A stretch of 64,000 bases of DNA from Microtetraspora fusca (GTDB lineage: Bacteria > Actinomycetota > Actinomycetes > Streptosporangiales > Streptosporangiaceae), in assembly GCF_001570365.1 (NCBI RefSeq), contig NZ_BBYK01000050.1:1-64000 (forward strand), given 5' to 3'. Numbering within the stretch: position 1 is the first letter of the stretch; every line of letters starts with the position of its first letter. Both the position numbers and the translations under genes were made by a program. Below the pieces are notes generated by a model. That model had not been told where the DNA came from. It did not search any database and was given only the letters and a program-made list of their open reading frames with translations. This document shows, piece by piece, positions 8,901 to 17,860 of the stretch.

Positions 8901-9686
8901 TCAGGCGTCGGCGAGCGGAAGCCCCAACTGCTCCGTGAGGACGCGGCGCGCGTCGGCCATCGAGGGGCCGTACCAGGTGAGATGGCGGCCGCTGACCAGG
9001 GCCGCGTCGACGCCGGGAAAGCTCTCCGGCCCGTCGCCCGCGGTGAAGCGGTACGGCTCGTCAGGCAGGACGGCCAGCTCGGGCCGCGCGGCCATGATGT
9101 CGGCGAGGGGGATCTTCGGATACCGCTCGGGGTGCGAGGCGAAGACGTTGTCGATCCCCAGCCGGTCCAGCACGTCTCCGGTGAAGGTGTCGCGGCCGAC
9201 GACCATCCAGGGACGCCGCCACACGGGGATGACGGCACGCCGCCGGAGGGTCGGCGCCGGTGCGGCCCATGCCCGGGCCGCCTCCTCCAGCCAGGCGGGG
9301 CGGGGAAGCCGGCACGCCAGGGTGAGCATGCGCTCCAGCGAGGTCAGCGCCTCGTCCACGGTGCGGATCGCGGTCGTCCAGACAGGGACGCCCGCGCCGC
9401 GCAGCGCCTCGAGGTCGACGTCCCGGTTCTCCTCGAAGTTGGCCAGCACGATGTCCGGGCGAAGCGACGTGATCGTGGCGAGGTCGGGGTTCTTGGTCCC
9501 CCGGACCCTCGTGACGTCGAGGTCTGCGGGATGGCTGCACCAGTCGGTGGCCCCGACGAGCACCTCCTGCCGGGTGGCCGCGACGGCCTCGGTCAGCGAA
9601 GGGACAAGGGAGACCACCCGCCGTACCCGCGTGGGGACGGGGACGGCCCGGCCGAGATCGTCGAATGCCACCTCGTTATCCGTCAT
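8901..9686 (-). CDS. Cytosolic BtuF/FecB-like helical-backbone metal receptor
   Basis: This 261-aa protein has the class III binding-protein fold: VVSLVPSLTEAVAA at the start, a middle RPDIVLANFEEN segment that typically follows the interdomain helix, and a late FPGVDAALVSGRHLTWYGP. There is no signal peptide or lipobox when the ATG at 9686 is used, so it acts in the cytosol; homologues are often labelled cobalamin-binding proteins. It stands alone, with no permease nearby. A role in binding a corrinoid, haem or metal chelate is possible, but the ligand is unknown. Confidence 0.8.
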   Translation of the reverse strand: MTDNEVAFDDLGRAVPVPTRVRRVVSLVPSLTEAVAATRQEVLVGATDWCSHPADLDVTRVRGTKNPDLATITSLRPDIVLANFEENRDVDLEALRGAGVPVWTTAIRTVDEALTSLERMLTLACRLPRPAWLEEAARAWAAPAPTLRRRAVIPVWRRPWMVVGRDTFTGDVLDRLGIDNVFASHPERYPKIPLADIMAARPELAVLPDEPYRFTAGDGPESFPGVDAALVSGRHLTWYGPSMADARRVLTEQLGLPLADA

Positions 9687-9973
9687 GCCAGGTAATCGTA
9701 GAAGCCCGCCTCGCCCCCGCGTGAAGCCCCTTCCTGAGGCGACCATCGGGCGCGGCGGCGACGCTCACGGCGGCGGGCGGTCATCGAACCGGGGTCTCCC
9801 CCGGCGTCACTCACCCGCGGTCTCCTTCTCGTTGTGGTCGAGGGCTGCCCGGATCCACGAACCGCGGCGGCACGTGGAAGTTCCGGCTCACGCCGGGCCG
9901 TGGCCTGATCGTCCTGCGCGAGAAGATCTGCCGCATGCGCTGACACCCCCGGGAACCGGGCGGGGATGGCCCG

Positions 9974-10390
9974 TCACGACTCGGGCACGAGGTCCAGTTG
10001 CCAGGCCACCCCGAACCGGTCGACCACCCAGCCGTACTTGGCGCTGAAGCCGTAGTCGCCCAGGGGCATCAACTCCGCCCCCTTCTCCGAGAGCGCCGCA
10101 TAGAGGCGGTCGATCTCCGCTTCCGTCCCGCACCGGACGTAGAGCGAGATCGCCGGGGTGAAGGTGAAGTCGTGCTTCACCGAGCTGTCGATGCAGGCGA
10201 GGCGCTGACCGGCGAGGGAGAAGGCCGCGTGCCGCACGGTGCCCTCGGCTCCGGACTCGCCGGCGCCGTAGCGATCGACGCTGAGAATCCGGGAGTCGTC
10301 GAACAGTGACGTGTAGAACGTCATCGCCTCTTCGGCGTCCCCGTGGAACATGAGGAACGTTGTGATCTTCTGCGGTCCGGTCGTGTCCAT
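9974..10390 (-). CDS. PhnB/YjdN-like VOC protein
   Basis: This is a 138-aa protein of the PhnB-type vicinal-oxygen-chelate group. It starts QKITTFLMFHGDAEEAMTFY and ends with the group's closing motif KYGWVVDRFGVAWQLDLVPE. This family was once misnamed 3-demethylubiquinone methyltransferase; it has no methyltransferase motifs. Function is not established. It is a single-gene unit on the minus strand. Confidence 0.85.
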   Translation of the reverse strand: MDTTGPQKITTFLMFHGDAEEAMTFYTSLFDDSRILSVDRYGAGESGAEGTVRHAAFSLAGQRLACIDSSVKHDFTFTPAISLYVRCGTEAEIDRLYAALSEKGAELMPLGDYGFSAKYGWVVDRFGVAWQLDLVPES

Positions 10391-10641
10391 CGTCGCCTCT
10401 CCTGATCAGGGACGGGGCGGCCGGTAGGCCCCTGATGCGGCATCCTGCCGCAGAGGACCGACAAAATCCGGCACGCGTCGCACGGTCCGTGACCAACCCC
10501 GCATTCGACGGAGGTTTCCGGTCCGCGGTGCCGGCGCGAGGCCCGTGGGTGCTCCCCGGCAAACCAGTCGAAGTCGCGTTCGAGCCCGGACGACGAGGCC
10601 CTCCACCGCCGACGAGCGGCCGCGGCACCAGCGCCGGTTCG

Positions 10642-11838
10642 TCACCGTGCCGGTGCCGGTTCCCCGATCTCGGGCCCGATGCGCTCCTGGGCGCGCTTGG
10701 CCAACGCCAGGCGCGCGAGGACGGCCACCACGGCGGCGAGGGCGAACGCGGCGCCGGTCCAGGGAAGGAGGCGGGCACCGAAGGAGGCCAGGGTCCAGCC
10801 GCCGACCGCGGTACCCACGGTGATGCCCAGGTTGGAGAACGAGACGAACAGGGCGTTGCCGAACTCGGGGGCGTCGCGCGCGTCGCGGCCCAGCCAGATC
10901 TGGCACACGATGAGGCCTCCGGAGTGGATGGCCGCCCAGAGCGGGACAACCACGATCATCGGGGCGAACCGCGGGCCGAGGGCGAACACCAGGGCGAAGA
11001 CGGCGAGGCACAGGACGGGATAGGCGAGCACGGTGCGGACGACGCCGGACCGCAGCAGCGCCGCGAAGGCGAAGTTGCCGAAGATCATCACGATGCCGAA
11101 CACCAGCAGCATCGCGCTGACCCACGACTCGTTCATCGCCGTGACGGCACCCAGGTATTCGGCGAAGTAGCCGTACACCGAGAACATCGCCGCGAACACG
11201 CAGACGACGGACAGGAGCGACCACCACATCCCTGGGCTGCGCAGCACACCCAGCTGGGCACGGTAGGAGAGCCGCTCGTCGGCGGGCATCGCGGGAAGGA
11301 AGCACAGGATGCCGATGCACGCGGCCAGGTTGACGGCCGCGCCGAACCAGAACGCGGCCTGGAGAGTGACATGCCCGGCCAGGTAGGACGTCACGGGGAC
11401 GCCGAAGGCGAAGCCGACGGTGACTCCGGCGAAGACCCGCGCGGCGGCGCGGGCCGGGTCCGAGGCCGGGGCCAGCCGGACGGCCGCCGCCAGGGCGACC
11501 GAGAAGAAGACCGGGTGGACGAGCGCGGGGATGACGCGGAAGGCGAGCATCACCTCGAAGTACGCGGTCAGCGCGTAGACGGCGTTCGAGACGGCGAAGA
11601 CGGCCATGGTCGCCGCCAGTACGGTCCTGCGGTCGATGCGGGAGGCCGCGAGTGTCATGAAGGGGCCGAGGGCGGCGACGACGAACGCGAAGGAGCCGAC
11701 GAGCAGCCCCGCCGTGGACGTGCTGACGTCCAGCCGGGCCGCGACCTGGGGGAGCACTCCGACGATGCCCATCTCGGTCGTGATGATGCCGAACACGCCC
11801 AGGGCGAGCGTCAGGAGGGACAGGGAACTTCTTCTCAT
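10642..11838 (-). CDS. MFS exporter (AraJ/PbuE-like DHA1 type)
   Basis: This 398-aa protein has 12 hydrophobic segments and the DHA1 loop pattern (LALGVFGIITTEMGIVGVLP in helix 1, a basic ASRIDRRTVL loop between helices 2 and 3). Members export drugs, sugars or purines. It is transcribed with its own promoter just downstream of an ArsR-type regulator. The 13-bp box at 11890-11902, upstream of its start, nearly matches one upstream of the regulator. Control of the exporter by that repressor is therefore likely. Confidence 0.9.
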   Translation of the reverse strand: MRRSSLSLLTLALGVFGIITTEMGIVGVLPQVAARLDVSTSTAGLLVGSFAFVVAALGPFMTLAASRIDRRTVLAATMAVFAVSNAVYALTAYFEVMLAFRVIPALVHPVFFSVALAAAVRLAPASDPARAAARVFAGVTVGFAFGVPVTSYLAGHVTLQAAFWFGAAVNLAACIGILCFLPAMPADERLSYRAQLGVLRSPGMWWSLLSVVCVFAAMFSVYGYFAEYLGAVTAMNESWVSAMLLVFGIVMIFGNFAFAALLRSGVVRTVLAYPVLCLAVFALVFALGPRFAPMIVVVPLWAAIHSGGLIVCQIWLGRDARDAPEFGNALFVSFSNLGITVGTAVGGWTLASFGARLLPWTGAAFALAAVVAVLARLALAKRAQERIGPEIGEPAPAR

Positions 11839-11889
11839 GATCAGCTTTCGTGCGGAGCGGCCGCGGCCACCATTGATCTACGTATCGCT

Positions 11890-11902
11890 TTTTCTAGATA
11901 TG
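11890..11902. promoter_or_regulatory. Shared ArsR-type operator box, copy 1 (exporter promoter)
   Basis: TTTTCTAGATATG lies 52 bases upstream of the MFS start codon and matches 11 of 13 bases of the box at 12324-12336 upstream of the ArsR regulator. Each copy is also preceded by ATCTAC. Confidence 0.55.
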
Positions 11903-11967
11903 AAAGGGTGCGCCGCACCGCCGCAATCAGGCAGGAGGCACCACCCGGATCGAGGGGCGTCCCGAGG

Positions 11968-12279
11968 TCAGAGCTCGTCGCGGACGTACGCGGCGTAGGC
12001 GGCGATGGTCTGCTCGTTGCGCCGGTAGTACGTCCACTTGCCGATCCGCTCGGACTCCAGCAGTCCGGCGTCCTTGAGCGTCTGCAGGTAGCCGGAGACC
12101 ACGGACTGGGAGAGGCCGGACCGGGCCTGGATGTCGCCGACGCAGACCCCGATGTGGAATCCCAGCCCCTGCCGCAGGTAGGCGCTCTCGTCGAAGTACT
12201 CCGCGGGCGTCTTCAGCCAGCGCAGGAACTGCAGGCGCGCGGGGTTGGCCAGTGCCTTGTGCACGGTCAGCGGATCCAC
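11968..12279 (-). CDS. ArsR-family transcriptional repressor
   Basis: This is a 103-aa winged-helix regulator with the ArsR recognition region (SGLSQSVVSGYLQTLKDAGL) and wing ESERIGKWTYYRR. A Cys occurs before the recognition helix (GVCVGDI), but the classic metal motif CVC is absent, so a metal ligand is not assured. I chose the GTG at 12279, preceded by GGAAGGGGGA, because it gives the normal ArsR length; an open frame extends to 12531 without resemblance. It probably represses itself and the downstream MFS exporter through the shared boxes. Confidence 0.88.
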   Translation of the reverse strand: MDPLTVHKALANPARLQFLRWLKTPAEYFDESAYLRQGLGFHIGVCVGDIQARSGLSQSVVSGYLQTLKDAGLLESERIGKWTYYRRNEQTIAAYAAYVRDEL

Positions 12280-12609
12280 GACGTCCCCCTTCCGGTCGGC
12301 ACCAGGTCGGACATCACATCTACTTTTCTCGATTTGTAGTGGAGTGTCAAACCAGCGGGCCCTCCCTGACGCCTCGGGGAAGGTCGGTCGGGCCCGTGGT
12401 TGAGCGGCCACCGCACTCAGATTTCCTCCGGGTGTACCCCCGCTCGGTGGGCCGCGGATCGCCCGGGGCGGCCGTCGGGAGACGCTGTCCGGGCGGCGTT
12501 TTCGACACCTGTCAACGAGATCACGCCACACGGCTCAGCCGGGGAATGTCTCACATAGCTGCAGGTCCACGGCCTTGGCGGGATATACGCGGGCGCGTAA
12601 GGTTCCGCC
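12280..12609. other. Gene-free region with two divergent promoters
   Basis: This 330-base stretch holds the ArsR operator at 12324-12336 and the upstream region of the GlxA-type regulator. A GGGATATACGCG segment near 12579-12590 could be part of the latter's promoter. No further gene is visible. Confidence 0.4.
12324..12336. promoter_or_regulatory. Shared ArsR-type operator box, copy 2 (regulator promoter)
   Basis: TTTTCTCGATTTG lies 45 bases upstream of the ArsR start, within CTAC...GTAG flanks that form a short inverted repeat. It matches the exporter box at 11890-11902 at 11 of 13 positions. Confidence 0.55.
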
Positions 12610-13548
12610 ATGCACACCGTGGCCGTCCTCGCCCTCCCCCAGGTGATCCCCTTCGATCTGTCCACACCGATCGAGGTCTTCACCCGTACGCGGTTGCCCG
12701 ACGGCCGTCCCGGCTACCAGGTGCGCGTCTGCGCCGAGGACCCCGAGGTGGACGCCGGCGCCTTCACCCTGCGAGCGCCCTGGAGGCTGGACGGGCTGGA
12801 GGGCGCCGACACGATCATCGTCCCCGGCGTCGCGAACCCGACGGCCCCGCTGTCGCCGGCCGTCCACGACGCCCTCAAGACCGCCGCCGCCGAGGGCACC
12901 CGGATCGCCTCCATCTGCACGGGCACATTCCCGCTGGCGGCCACCGGGCTGCTCAGCGGCCTGCGCGCCACCACCCACTGGGCCGGGGCCGGCCTGCTGG
13001 CCGCCGCGTACCCGGACATCGAGGTGGACCCGGACGTCCTCTACGTCGACAACGGGCAGATCCTCACCTCCGCGGGCGCCGCCGCCGGGCTGGACCTGTG
13101 CCTGCACCTGATCCGCCGCGACTACGGCTCCGCGGTGGCCGCCGACGCCGCCCGCCTGTCCGTCATGCCGTTGGAGCGGGAAGGCGGGCAGGCCCAGTTC
13201 ATCGTCCAGCCGCTCCCCGCGACGCCCCGAGGGGCCACACTCGAACCCCTGCTCACCTGGCTGCAGTCCTCCCTGGCCCGCGAGCTGACCGTGGACGACA
13301 TCGCCGCCCACGCCGGCATGAGCCCCCGCACGCTGATGCGCCGCTTCCGCGAGCAGACCGGCACGACCCCGCTTCAGTGGCTGCACCGCGCCCGCATCCG
13401 CCAGGCCCAGCACCTGCTGGAGACCACCGACCACACCGTCGAGCGCATCGGCGCCCAGGTCGGCTTCGGCTCCCCCACGGCGTTCCGCGACCGCTTCAAG
13501 CGCGTCACCGGCGTCAGCCCCCACAGCTACCGGCGCGCGTTCCGCTGA
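12610..13548 (+). CDS. GlxA-type regulator (DJ-1/PfpI domain + AraC HTH)
   Basis: This 312-aa transcription factor has an N-terminal DJ-1/PfpI-like domain (residues 1-185) whose nucleophile elbow retains Cys103 in SICTGTFPLA. The C-terminal AraC domain (about 205-310) has two helix-turn-helices, including the closing motif FGSPTAFRDRFKRVTGVSP. Family members such as ArgR of Pseudomonas and GbdR control amino-acid or betaine use, but this protein lies next to a GntR regulator and no target is obvious. It may be autoregulated. Confidence 0.92.
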   Translation: MHTVAVLALPQVIPFDLSTPIEVFTRTRLPDGRPGYQVRVCAEDPEVDAGAFTLRAPWRLDGLEGADTIIVPGVANPTAPLSPAVHDALKTAAAEGTRIASICTGTFPLAATGLLSGLRATTHWAGAGLLAAAYPDIEVDPDVLYVDNGQILTSAGAAAGLDLCLHLIRRDYGSAVAADAARLSVMPLEREGGQAQFIVQPLPATPRGATLEPLLTWLQSSLARELTVDDIAAHAGMSPRTLMRRFREQTGTTPLQWLHRARIRQAQHLLETTDHTVERIGAQVGFGSPTAFRDRFKRVTGVSPHSYRRAFR

Positions 13549-13637
13549 GCCGGCCGCGGCCGTACACCGGAACCGGCACGTCCGGCAGCCCCCGTCTCGG
13601 GCTCGCCGACGGCCCGGCAGGTATGCCACCACCTTGC

Positions 13638-13645
13638 GGTATACC
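13638..13645. promoter_or_regulatory. GGTATACC box upstream of GntR regulator
   Basis: An 8-bp perfect palindrome lies 27 bases upstream of the GntR start codon. The same core occurs in larger 16-bp matches in front of two amidohydrolase genes (15677-15692 and 20643-20658), which supports autoregulation. Confidence 0.6.
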
Positions 13646-13672
13646 TTCGGCGCGGGCACAATCGGCCGGGAG

Positions 13673-14386
13673 ATGAACCAGCCCACGCCCGCTCCCGGCT
13701 CCTTGCGCGACCTCGCCTACGAGGCCATACGCGAGCGGATCGTCGAGGGCGTGTGGCACCCCGGCCGTCGGATCGTCGAACGCGATGTGGCCGCCGAGCT
13801 CGGCATCTCACGCATCCCGCTGCGCGAGGCGCTGCGGCGGCTGCACGACGATGGGCTCGTCATCCTCGTCCCCCGCCAGGGGGCGCTGGTCAGCCCCTTC
13901 ACCCCGGCCGACGTCTCCGACCTGTTCGACATCCGCGAATACCTCGAAGAACTGGCCGCCCGCCGCGCCGCCGAACGTGCCGACGAGACCATCCTGTCCC
14001 GCCTGCGCGAACCCCTCCAGGCGGCGGAGGACGCACGGGAGCGCGGGGACGAGCGCGGCCTGGCCCTCGCCAACGCCACGTTCCACACCGAGGTCGTCAA
14101 CGCCTCCGGCAACGCGCTCCTCCAGTCGATCATGGATCCGCTCGCCACCAAGCTGCGCTGGCTCTTCCGCCTGACGTCCGTGCGCGACCCCGGCCGGCAG
14201 TGCGCCGAGCACGCCCAGCTCTACGAGGCGATCGCCGCGCGCGACGCGGAGAAAGCCGGCACGCTCGCCCGCGCGCACGCCGCCGCGGGTCGCGAGCTGT
14301 CGATGCGCATGGCCGAGGAATGGAGCGATCCGCGCTTCAACCCGATCACGGCCACCCGAACCCGGCGGCGCGGCCCCAAACCCTGA
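13673..14386 (+). CDS. GntR-family regulator, FadR/FCD subgroup
   Basis: This is a 237-aa regulator. The N-terminal winged helix carries REALRRLHDDGLVILVPRQGA. The all-helical FCD domain has the usual metal-ligand pattern (Asp in DLFDIREYLEE, His in ANATFHTEVV and later His residues). I use the ATG at 13673, preceded by GGGAG; the frame is open from 13634 but that would remove the promoter. GGTATACC boxes occur at its own promoter and at two CodA-like amidohydrolase genes, so it probably represses nucleobase-analogue catabolism until a carboxylate or heterocycle inducer binds. Confidence 0.92.
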   Translation: MNQPTPAPGSLRDLAYEAIRERIVEGVWHPGRRIVERDVAAELGISRIPLREALRRLHDDGLVILVPRQGALVSPFTPADVSDLFDIREYLEELAARRAAERADETILSRLREPLQAAEDARERGDERGLALANATFHTEVVNASGNALLQSIMDPLATKLRWLFRLTSVRDPGRQCAEHAQLYEAIAARDAEKAGTLARAHAAAGRELSMRMAEEWSDPRFNPITATRTRRRGPKP

Positions 14387-14412
14387 CCGAGGACGCCTCC
14401 CTTCGGGGGTAC

Positions 14413-15657
14413 TCAGACGAGCCGGCCGTCGCGGGCCACGACACGTCCCGCCCGGACCACCACGTCGCGGCGCGGCAGGTCGATCACGACCTGCGGCAGG
14501 CACTCGCCCTCGACCAGCATGAAGTCGGCGGGCGCCCCCGGCCGCAGATCCGCCTTCGGCAGCCCGAGCAACTCGGCGCCGCCGTCCGCCGCCAGCCGGA
14601 AGCACGCCTCCAGCTCCTCGTCGAGGCGCACGCCGACGGTCCAGCCCAGCAGCCAGGCGCGGTGGAGCATGTCCGCGTTGCCGTACGGGCTCCAGTTGTC
14701 GCGTACGCCGTCCGAGCCGAGACCGACCCGCACGCCGCGCTCGGCCAGCCGCCGGAAGGGCAGCACGGTCCTCGCCGACGGCGCGACCGTGGTCAGCGCG
14801 ATGTCCGCCGAGGCCAGCAGGTCGGCCGTCGCGTCCAGCTCCTCTCCGGAGAGGGCGGCGACCGCGAAGGCGTGGCTCACCGTGACCTTCCCCCGCAGGC
14901 CGAGTGCCTCGGTCCGCGCGGCGATCTCGCGCAGCGGGCCGAGCCCTCGCTCCCCGACGTCGTGCAGGTGGATGTCGACCGCCAGCCCGTACCGCTCGGC
15001 GATCCCGAAGACGACGTCGAGCTGCCGGTTCTCCCCGGACGCGCCGCCGCCTGACACGCGGTCGAAGCCCGCGGGGTCGATCCCGCCCACCGCGTCGATC
15101 AGGCCGGCTGCGGCCGCCTCCTCCAGCAGTTCGGCGGCGCCGGGCGTCCGCTCCACCCCGTGCTGCGGGAACGCCACGAGTTGCACGTCGAGGACGCCGC
15201 GCAGCTTCTCACGCGCCTCGGCCACGCCGGCGACCCCGTCCAGCCCGTACGCGGGCGCCACGTCGGCGTGGGCGCGCATCGCGCGCGTGCCCTGCGCGGC
15301 GGCGTGCGCCATCAGCCGCCGCGCGCGCTCGGCCACCGGAGTGGGCAGGTCGCGGTACAGCTCCACATCCCCGGTCACGTACTCGGCGATGCCGCGGGCC
15401 GGCCGGCGGCTGTGCCAGGGCTCGCCCCAGGCCGTCTTGTCGGGATGGATGTGCGCGTCCACGAGCGTGGGCAGGGCCAGCCGCCCGCCCCCGTCGACGT
15501 ACTCGACCACGGCACCGTCCGGGACGGCGTCCGCCAGCACACCGTCCACGGCGACCAGATCGACGGCGGGCCCGCCGAAGGGGCGTACGTCGCGGAAGAC
15601 GGTGGCGGAAGCACCGGCGACGGTACGGGTGTCGGCATCGGCGGCGTGGTTCGTCAT
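14413..15657 (-). CDS. CodA-like amidohydrolase (cytosine deaminase family)
   Basis: This 414-aa metal-dependent hydrolase of the amidohydrolase superfamily has the first metal motif VDAHIHPDKT, then HADV, the motif DIHLHD, SHAFAV and the catalytic Asp in GLGSDGVRDNWSPYG. This order fits the cytosine deaminase / N-isopropylammelide hydrolase branch. The His/Glu residues of true E. coli CodA (HxDE) are not clearly conserved, so another amidine or lactam ring is possible. The start is ATG 15657 after GGGAGATCGCG. The promoter carries the GntR box, and a paralogue lies at 19308-20582. Confidence 0.85.
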   Translation of the reverse strand: MTNHAADADTRTVAGASATVFRDVRPFGGPAVDLVAVDGVLADAVPDGAVVEYVDGGGRLALPTLVDAHIHPDKTAWGEPWHSRRPARGIAEYVTGDVELYRDLPTPVAERARRLMAHAAAQGTRAMRAHADVAPAYGLDGVAGVAEAREKLRGVLDVQLVAFPQHGVERTPGAAELLEEAAAAGLIDAVGGIDPAGFDRVSGGGASGENRQLDVVFGIAERYGLAVDIHLHDVGERGLGPLREIAARTEALGLRGKVTVSHAFAVAALSGEELDATADLLASADIALTTVAPSARTVLPFRRLAERGVRVGLGSDGVRDNWSPYGNADMLHRAWLLGWTVGVRLDEELEACFRLAADGGAELLGLPKADLRPGAPADFMLVEGECLPQVVIDLPRRDVVVRAGRVVARDGRLV

Positions 15658-15676
15658 CGCGATCTCCCTCGAAGGT

Positions 15677-15692
15677 TTTTGGTATACCAGTA
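15677..15692. promoter_or_regulatory. GntR operator at first amidohydrolase promoter
   Basis: TTTTGGTATACCAGTA lies about 20 bases upstream of the amidohydrolase start. It is identical over all 16 bases to the reverse complement of 20643-20658. Its centre TGGTATACCA is a perfect palindrome typical of FCD-type GntR sites. Confidence 0.75.
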
Positions 15693-15839
15693 TCGTATCC
15701 CCCGGCCGTCCGGGCCCGGCCGGAAGCGTCGCCGGACCGGTCGACTCGACGCGCCCGCGCGTCCTGAACTCCATCGCGGCTGGCGTGCCCCACACGGAAG
15801 GGGGCCGGTCGGGGGACGCCACAGTGGCGGGACGCCGGA

Positions 15840-16463
15840 TCAGAGGAGCCGGATCAGACGCCGCTCGACCGCGGCCGTGACGGCGGCGGTACGCGTGTCC
15901 ACGCCGAGCTTCCCGTAGATGTGCACCAGATGGGTCTTGACCGTCGCCTCGGTGATGAAGAGCCGCCGGGCGATCTCCCGGTTGCCCGCGCCGCCGGCCA
16001 GCAGCTCCAGGATTTCGACCTCACGGGCGCTCAGCGCCGAGCCCGGGTCGCGCATCCGCTCGATCATCCGGGTCGCCACCTTGGCGGACAGCACCGTCTC
16101 GCCCCTGGCCGCGGCCCTGATGCCCTGGAACAGCTCCTCGGGCGGGCACGCCTTGAGCAGATAGCCGGTGGCACCGGCGTCGACGGCCCGCATGATGTCC
16201 GCGTCGCTCTCGTACGTCGTCAGCACCAGGACCCGCGGCGGCGAGGGCAGCTCCCGGATCCGCCGGGTGACCTCCACGCCGTCGACGCCGTCGCCGAGTT
16301 GCAGGTCCATGAGGACGACGTCCGGCTTCCGCGCCGCGATGCCGCGCAGCGCCTCGCCTCCGTCGGCGGCCTCGCCGACGATCTCGATGTCGTCCTCGCC
16401 GCCGAGCAGCGCCACCAGCCCCGCCCGGACCACCGGGTGGTCGTCCACCAGAAACAGCCTCAT
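15840..16463 (-). CDS. NarL-type response regulator (SenR-like)
   Basis: This 207-aa regulator has a receiver domain with DD at 7-8, phospho-acceptor Asp53 (VLMDLQLGD) and a conserved Lys in GYLLKA, followed by a LuxR-type DNA-binding domain (REVEILELLAGGAGNREIA). Its ATG overlaps the stop of the upstream kinase gene (ATGA). With the HbpS-like gene divergently encoded next to the kinase, the set resembles SenS/SenR of Streptomyces reticuli. The palindrome at 17731-17748 is a candidate binding site. Confidence 0.92.
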   Translation of the reverse strand: MRLFLVDDHPVVRAGLVALLGGEDDIEIVGEAADGGEALRGIAARKPDVVLMDLQLGDGVDGVEVTRRIRELPSPPRVLVLTTYESDADIMRAVDAGATGYLLKACPPEELFQGIRAAARGETVLSAKVATRMIERMRDPGSALSAREVEILELLAGGAGNREIARRLFITEATVKTHLVHIYGKLGVDTRTAAVTAAVERRLIRLL

Positions 16464-17662
16464 CGCGTCTCCATCCGACCCGTCGCACCGTCCGCGACGC
16501 CTGTTCGTCCGCTGTGCCGGCGCTCGGTGGGGACTGTGGCCGCGACCGCCGTCCCCTCGCCGGGGACGCTTTCGACGACCAGGACGCCGTTCACCTCCGC
16601 CAGCCTGTCGCGCATCGCCCGCAGCCCGTATCCCCGGCCCGGCGCGGGGGTCGGCGCGGCGAAGCCGACGCCGTCGTCGAAGACGTCCAGCGTGACCTCG
16701 CCGTCGAGGTAGGACAGGGTCACCGTTGCCGTGCCGGCGCGTGAGTGGTCGCGGACGTTGGCCAGCGCCCCTTGCGCCACCCGGAGCAGCGCCGCCTGCA
16801 CGTCCGGCTCCAGCGCGTACGGCCCGCCTTCCTGGCGGAAGCGGACCCGCGACCCGGCGGCGTCGCCGGCGCTCGCGCAGAGCCGGGCGAGCGCCTCGGG
16901 CAGTGAGACGTCCACCAGGCCCGGGGGCTGGAGGTCGCGGACGAACCGCCGGGCCTCGTCGAGGTTCTCCGCGGCGGCCGCGGCCGCCCGCCGTATGTGG
17001 GCGCGGGCCAGCTCGGGATCGGACGCCCACACCCGGTCGGCGGCCTGGAGGAGGATGCCCATGCTGGTCAGCCCTTGCGCGAGGGTGTCGTGGATCTCCC
17101 TGGCCAGCCGCTCGCGCTCCTCCAGGACGCCGGTGCGGTGCCGGGAGTCGGCCAGCGTCCCCCGGGTGCTGATCAGGTCGTCGATGAGGAGCTGCCGGGC
17201 GGCGCTCTCGCGCTGGAGCTCCCAGAAGATCACCGCTGTCATGGCGGCGATGCCGATCGGCGCGAGGACCAGGCTGAGATCCACCTCCCGGGCGATCGCG
17301 AGCTGGGCCGCGATCACGACCAGCGTCAGGGCGGCGGCGGCCACCGCGAAGCCGCGTGCGTTCAGCGACCGCAGACACAGGAAGAGCAGCGGAACCGCGC
17401 ACCAGCTGAACGACGGCGCGAGCACCACGAGCGCGAGCCAGACCGCCGCCACTCCTCCCAGCCAGACGAGACGCCTCCGCCCGAGGCGGCTCCAGAGGGC
17501 GACGCCGAGCGCGTAGGCCAGAGCGAGCAGGCCGGCGACGGCCAGCGAGGCGACCGTACGCGGTCCCATGTCGTGCCGGGACACCAGCCGCAGGGCGGAG
17601 GCGGCGAGCAGCAGGTAGAACCCCGCGTGCATCGCCCGGTTCAGCCAGCCACGCTCCCTCAT
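16460..17662 (-). CDS. Sensor histidine kinase (SenS-like)
   Basis: This 400-aa kinase has five to six membrane segments in residues 10-148 with short loops, then HisKA_3 with phospho-acceptor His191 in LAREIHDTLAQGLTSMG, and an ATPase domain with ARRGYGLRAMRDRL-like G-box sequence. The N-box (ALANVRDHSRAG) is slightly unusual: most relatives have TNVRKHA. The short-looped sensor fits SenS, which needs the secreted HbpS protein as accessory sensor. That partner gene is divergent, 200 bases away, which supports the reading. Confidence 0.9.
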   Translation of the reverse strand: MRERGWLNRAMHAGFYLLLAASALRLVSRHDMGPRTVASLAVAGLLALAYALGVALWSRLGRRRLVWLGGVAAVWLALVVLAPSFSWCAVPLLFLCLRSLNARGFAVAAAALTLVVIAAQLAIAREVDLSLVLAPIGIAAMTAVIFWELQRESAARQLLIDDLISTRGTLADSRHRTGVLEERERLAREIHDTLAQGLTSMGILLQAADRVWASDPELARAHIRRAAAAAAENLDEARRFVRDLQPPGLVDVSLPEALARLCASAGDAAGSRVRFRQEGGPYALEPDVQAALLRVAQGALANVRDHSRAGTATVTLSYLDGEVTLDVFDDGVGFAAPTPAPGRGYGLRAMRDRLAEVNGVLVVESVPGEGTAVAATVPTERRHSGRTGVADGATGRMETR

Positions 17663-17730
17663 CGCACTCCCTATCGGTTCGCTCCGACACTTTCCGCCAC
17701 CGAGGATCCGCCCCGCCGCTGCGGCGGCGC

Positions 17731-17748
17731 GTCAACCGATCGGTTGAC
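17731..17748. promoter_or_regulatory. Perfect 18-bp palindrome between kinase and HbpS-like gene
   Basis: GTCAACCGATCGGTTGAC is a perfect palindrome with no spacer in the 198-bp divergent promoter region. A dimeric regulator, most simply the adjacent response regulator, could control both transcripts from it. Confidence 0.65.
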
Positions 17749-17860
17749 CGCCGTCTCAGCCGACCGGCGCCAGGGAATCGCCCATGCTCGCGATGCCCTG
17801 CGGCGACACCCCTGGAAGCCTTGAGTGCACCCGACCTCACCACGCTGAACTGGAGAAACG

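Noticed and set aside
10435-12339. A 634-codon plus-strand frame across the MFS and ArsR genes
   Set aside because: The predicted protein is low-complexity and polar, and both minus-strand genes are complete.
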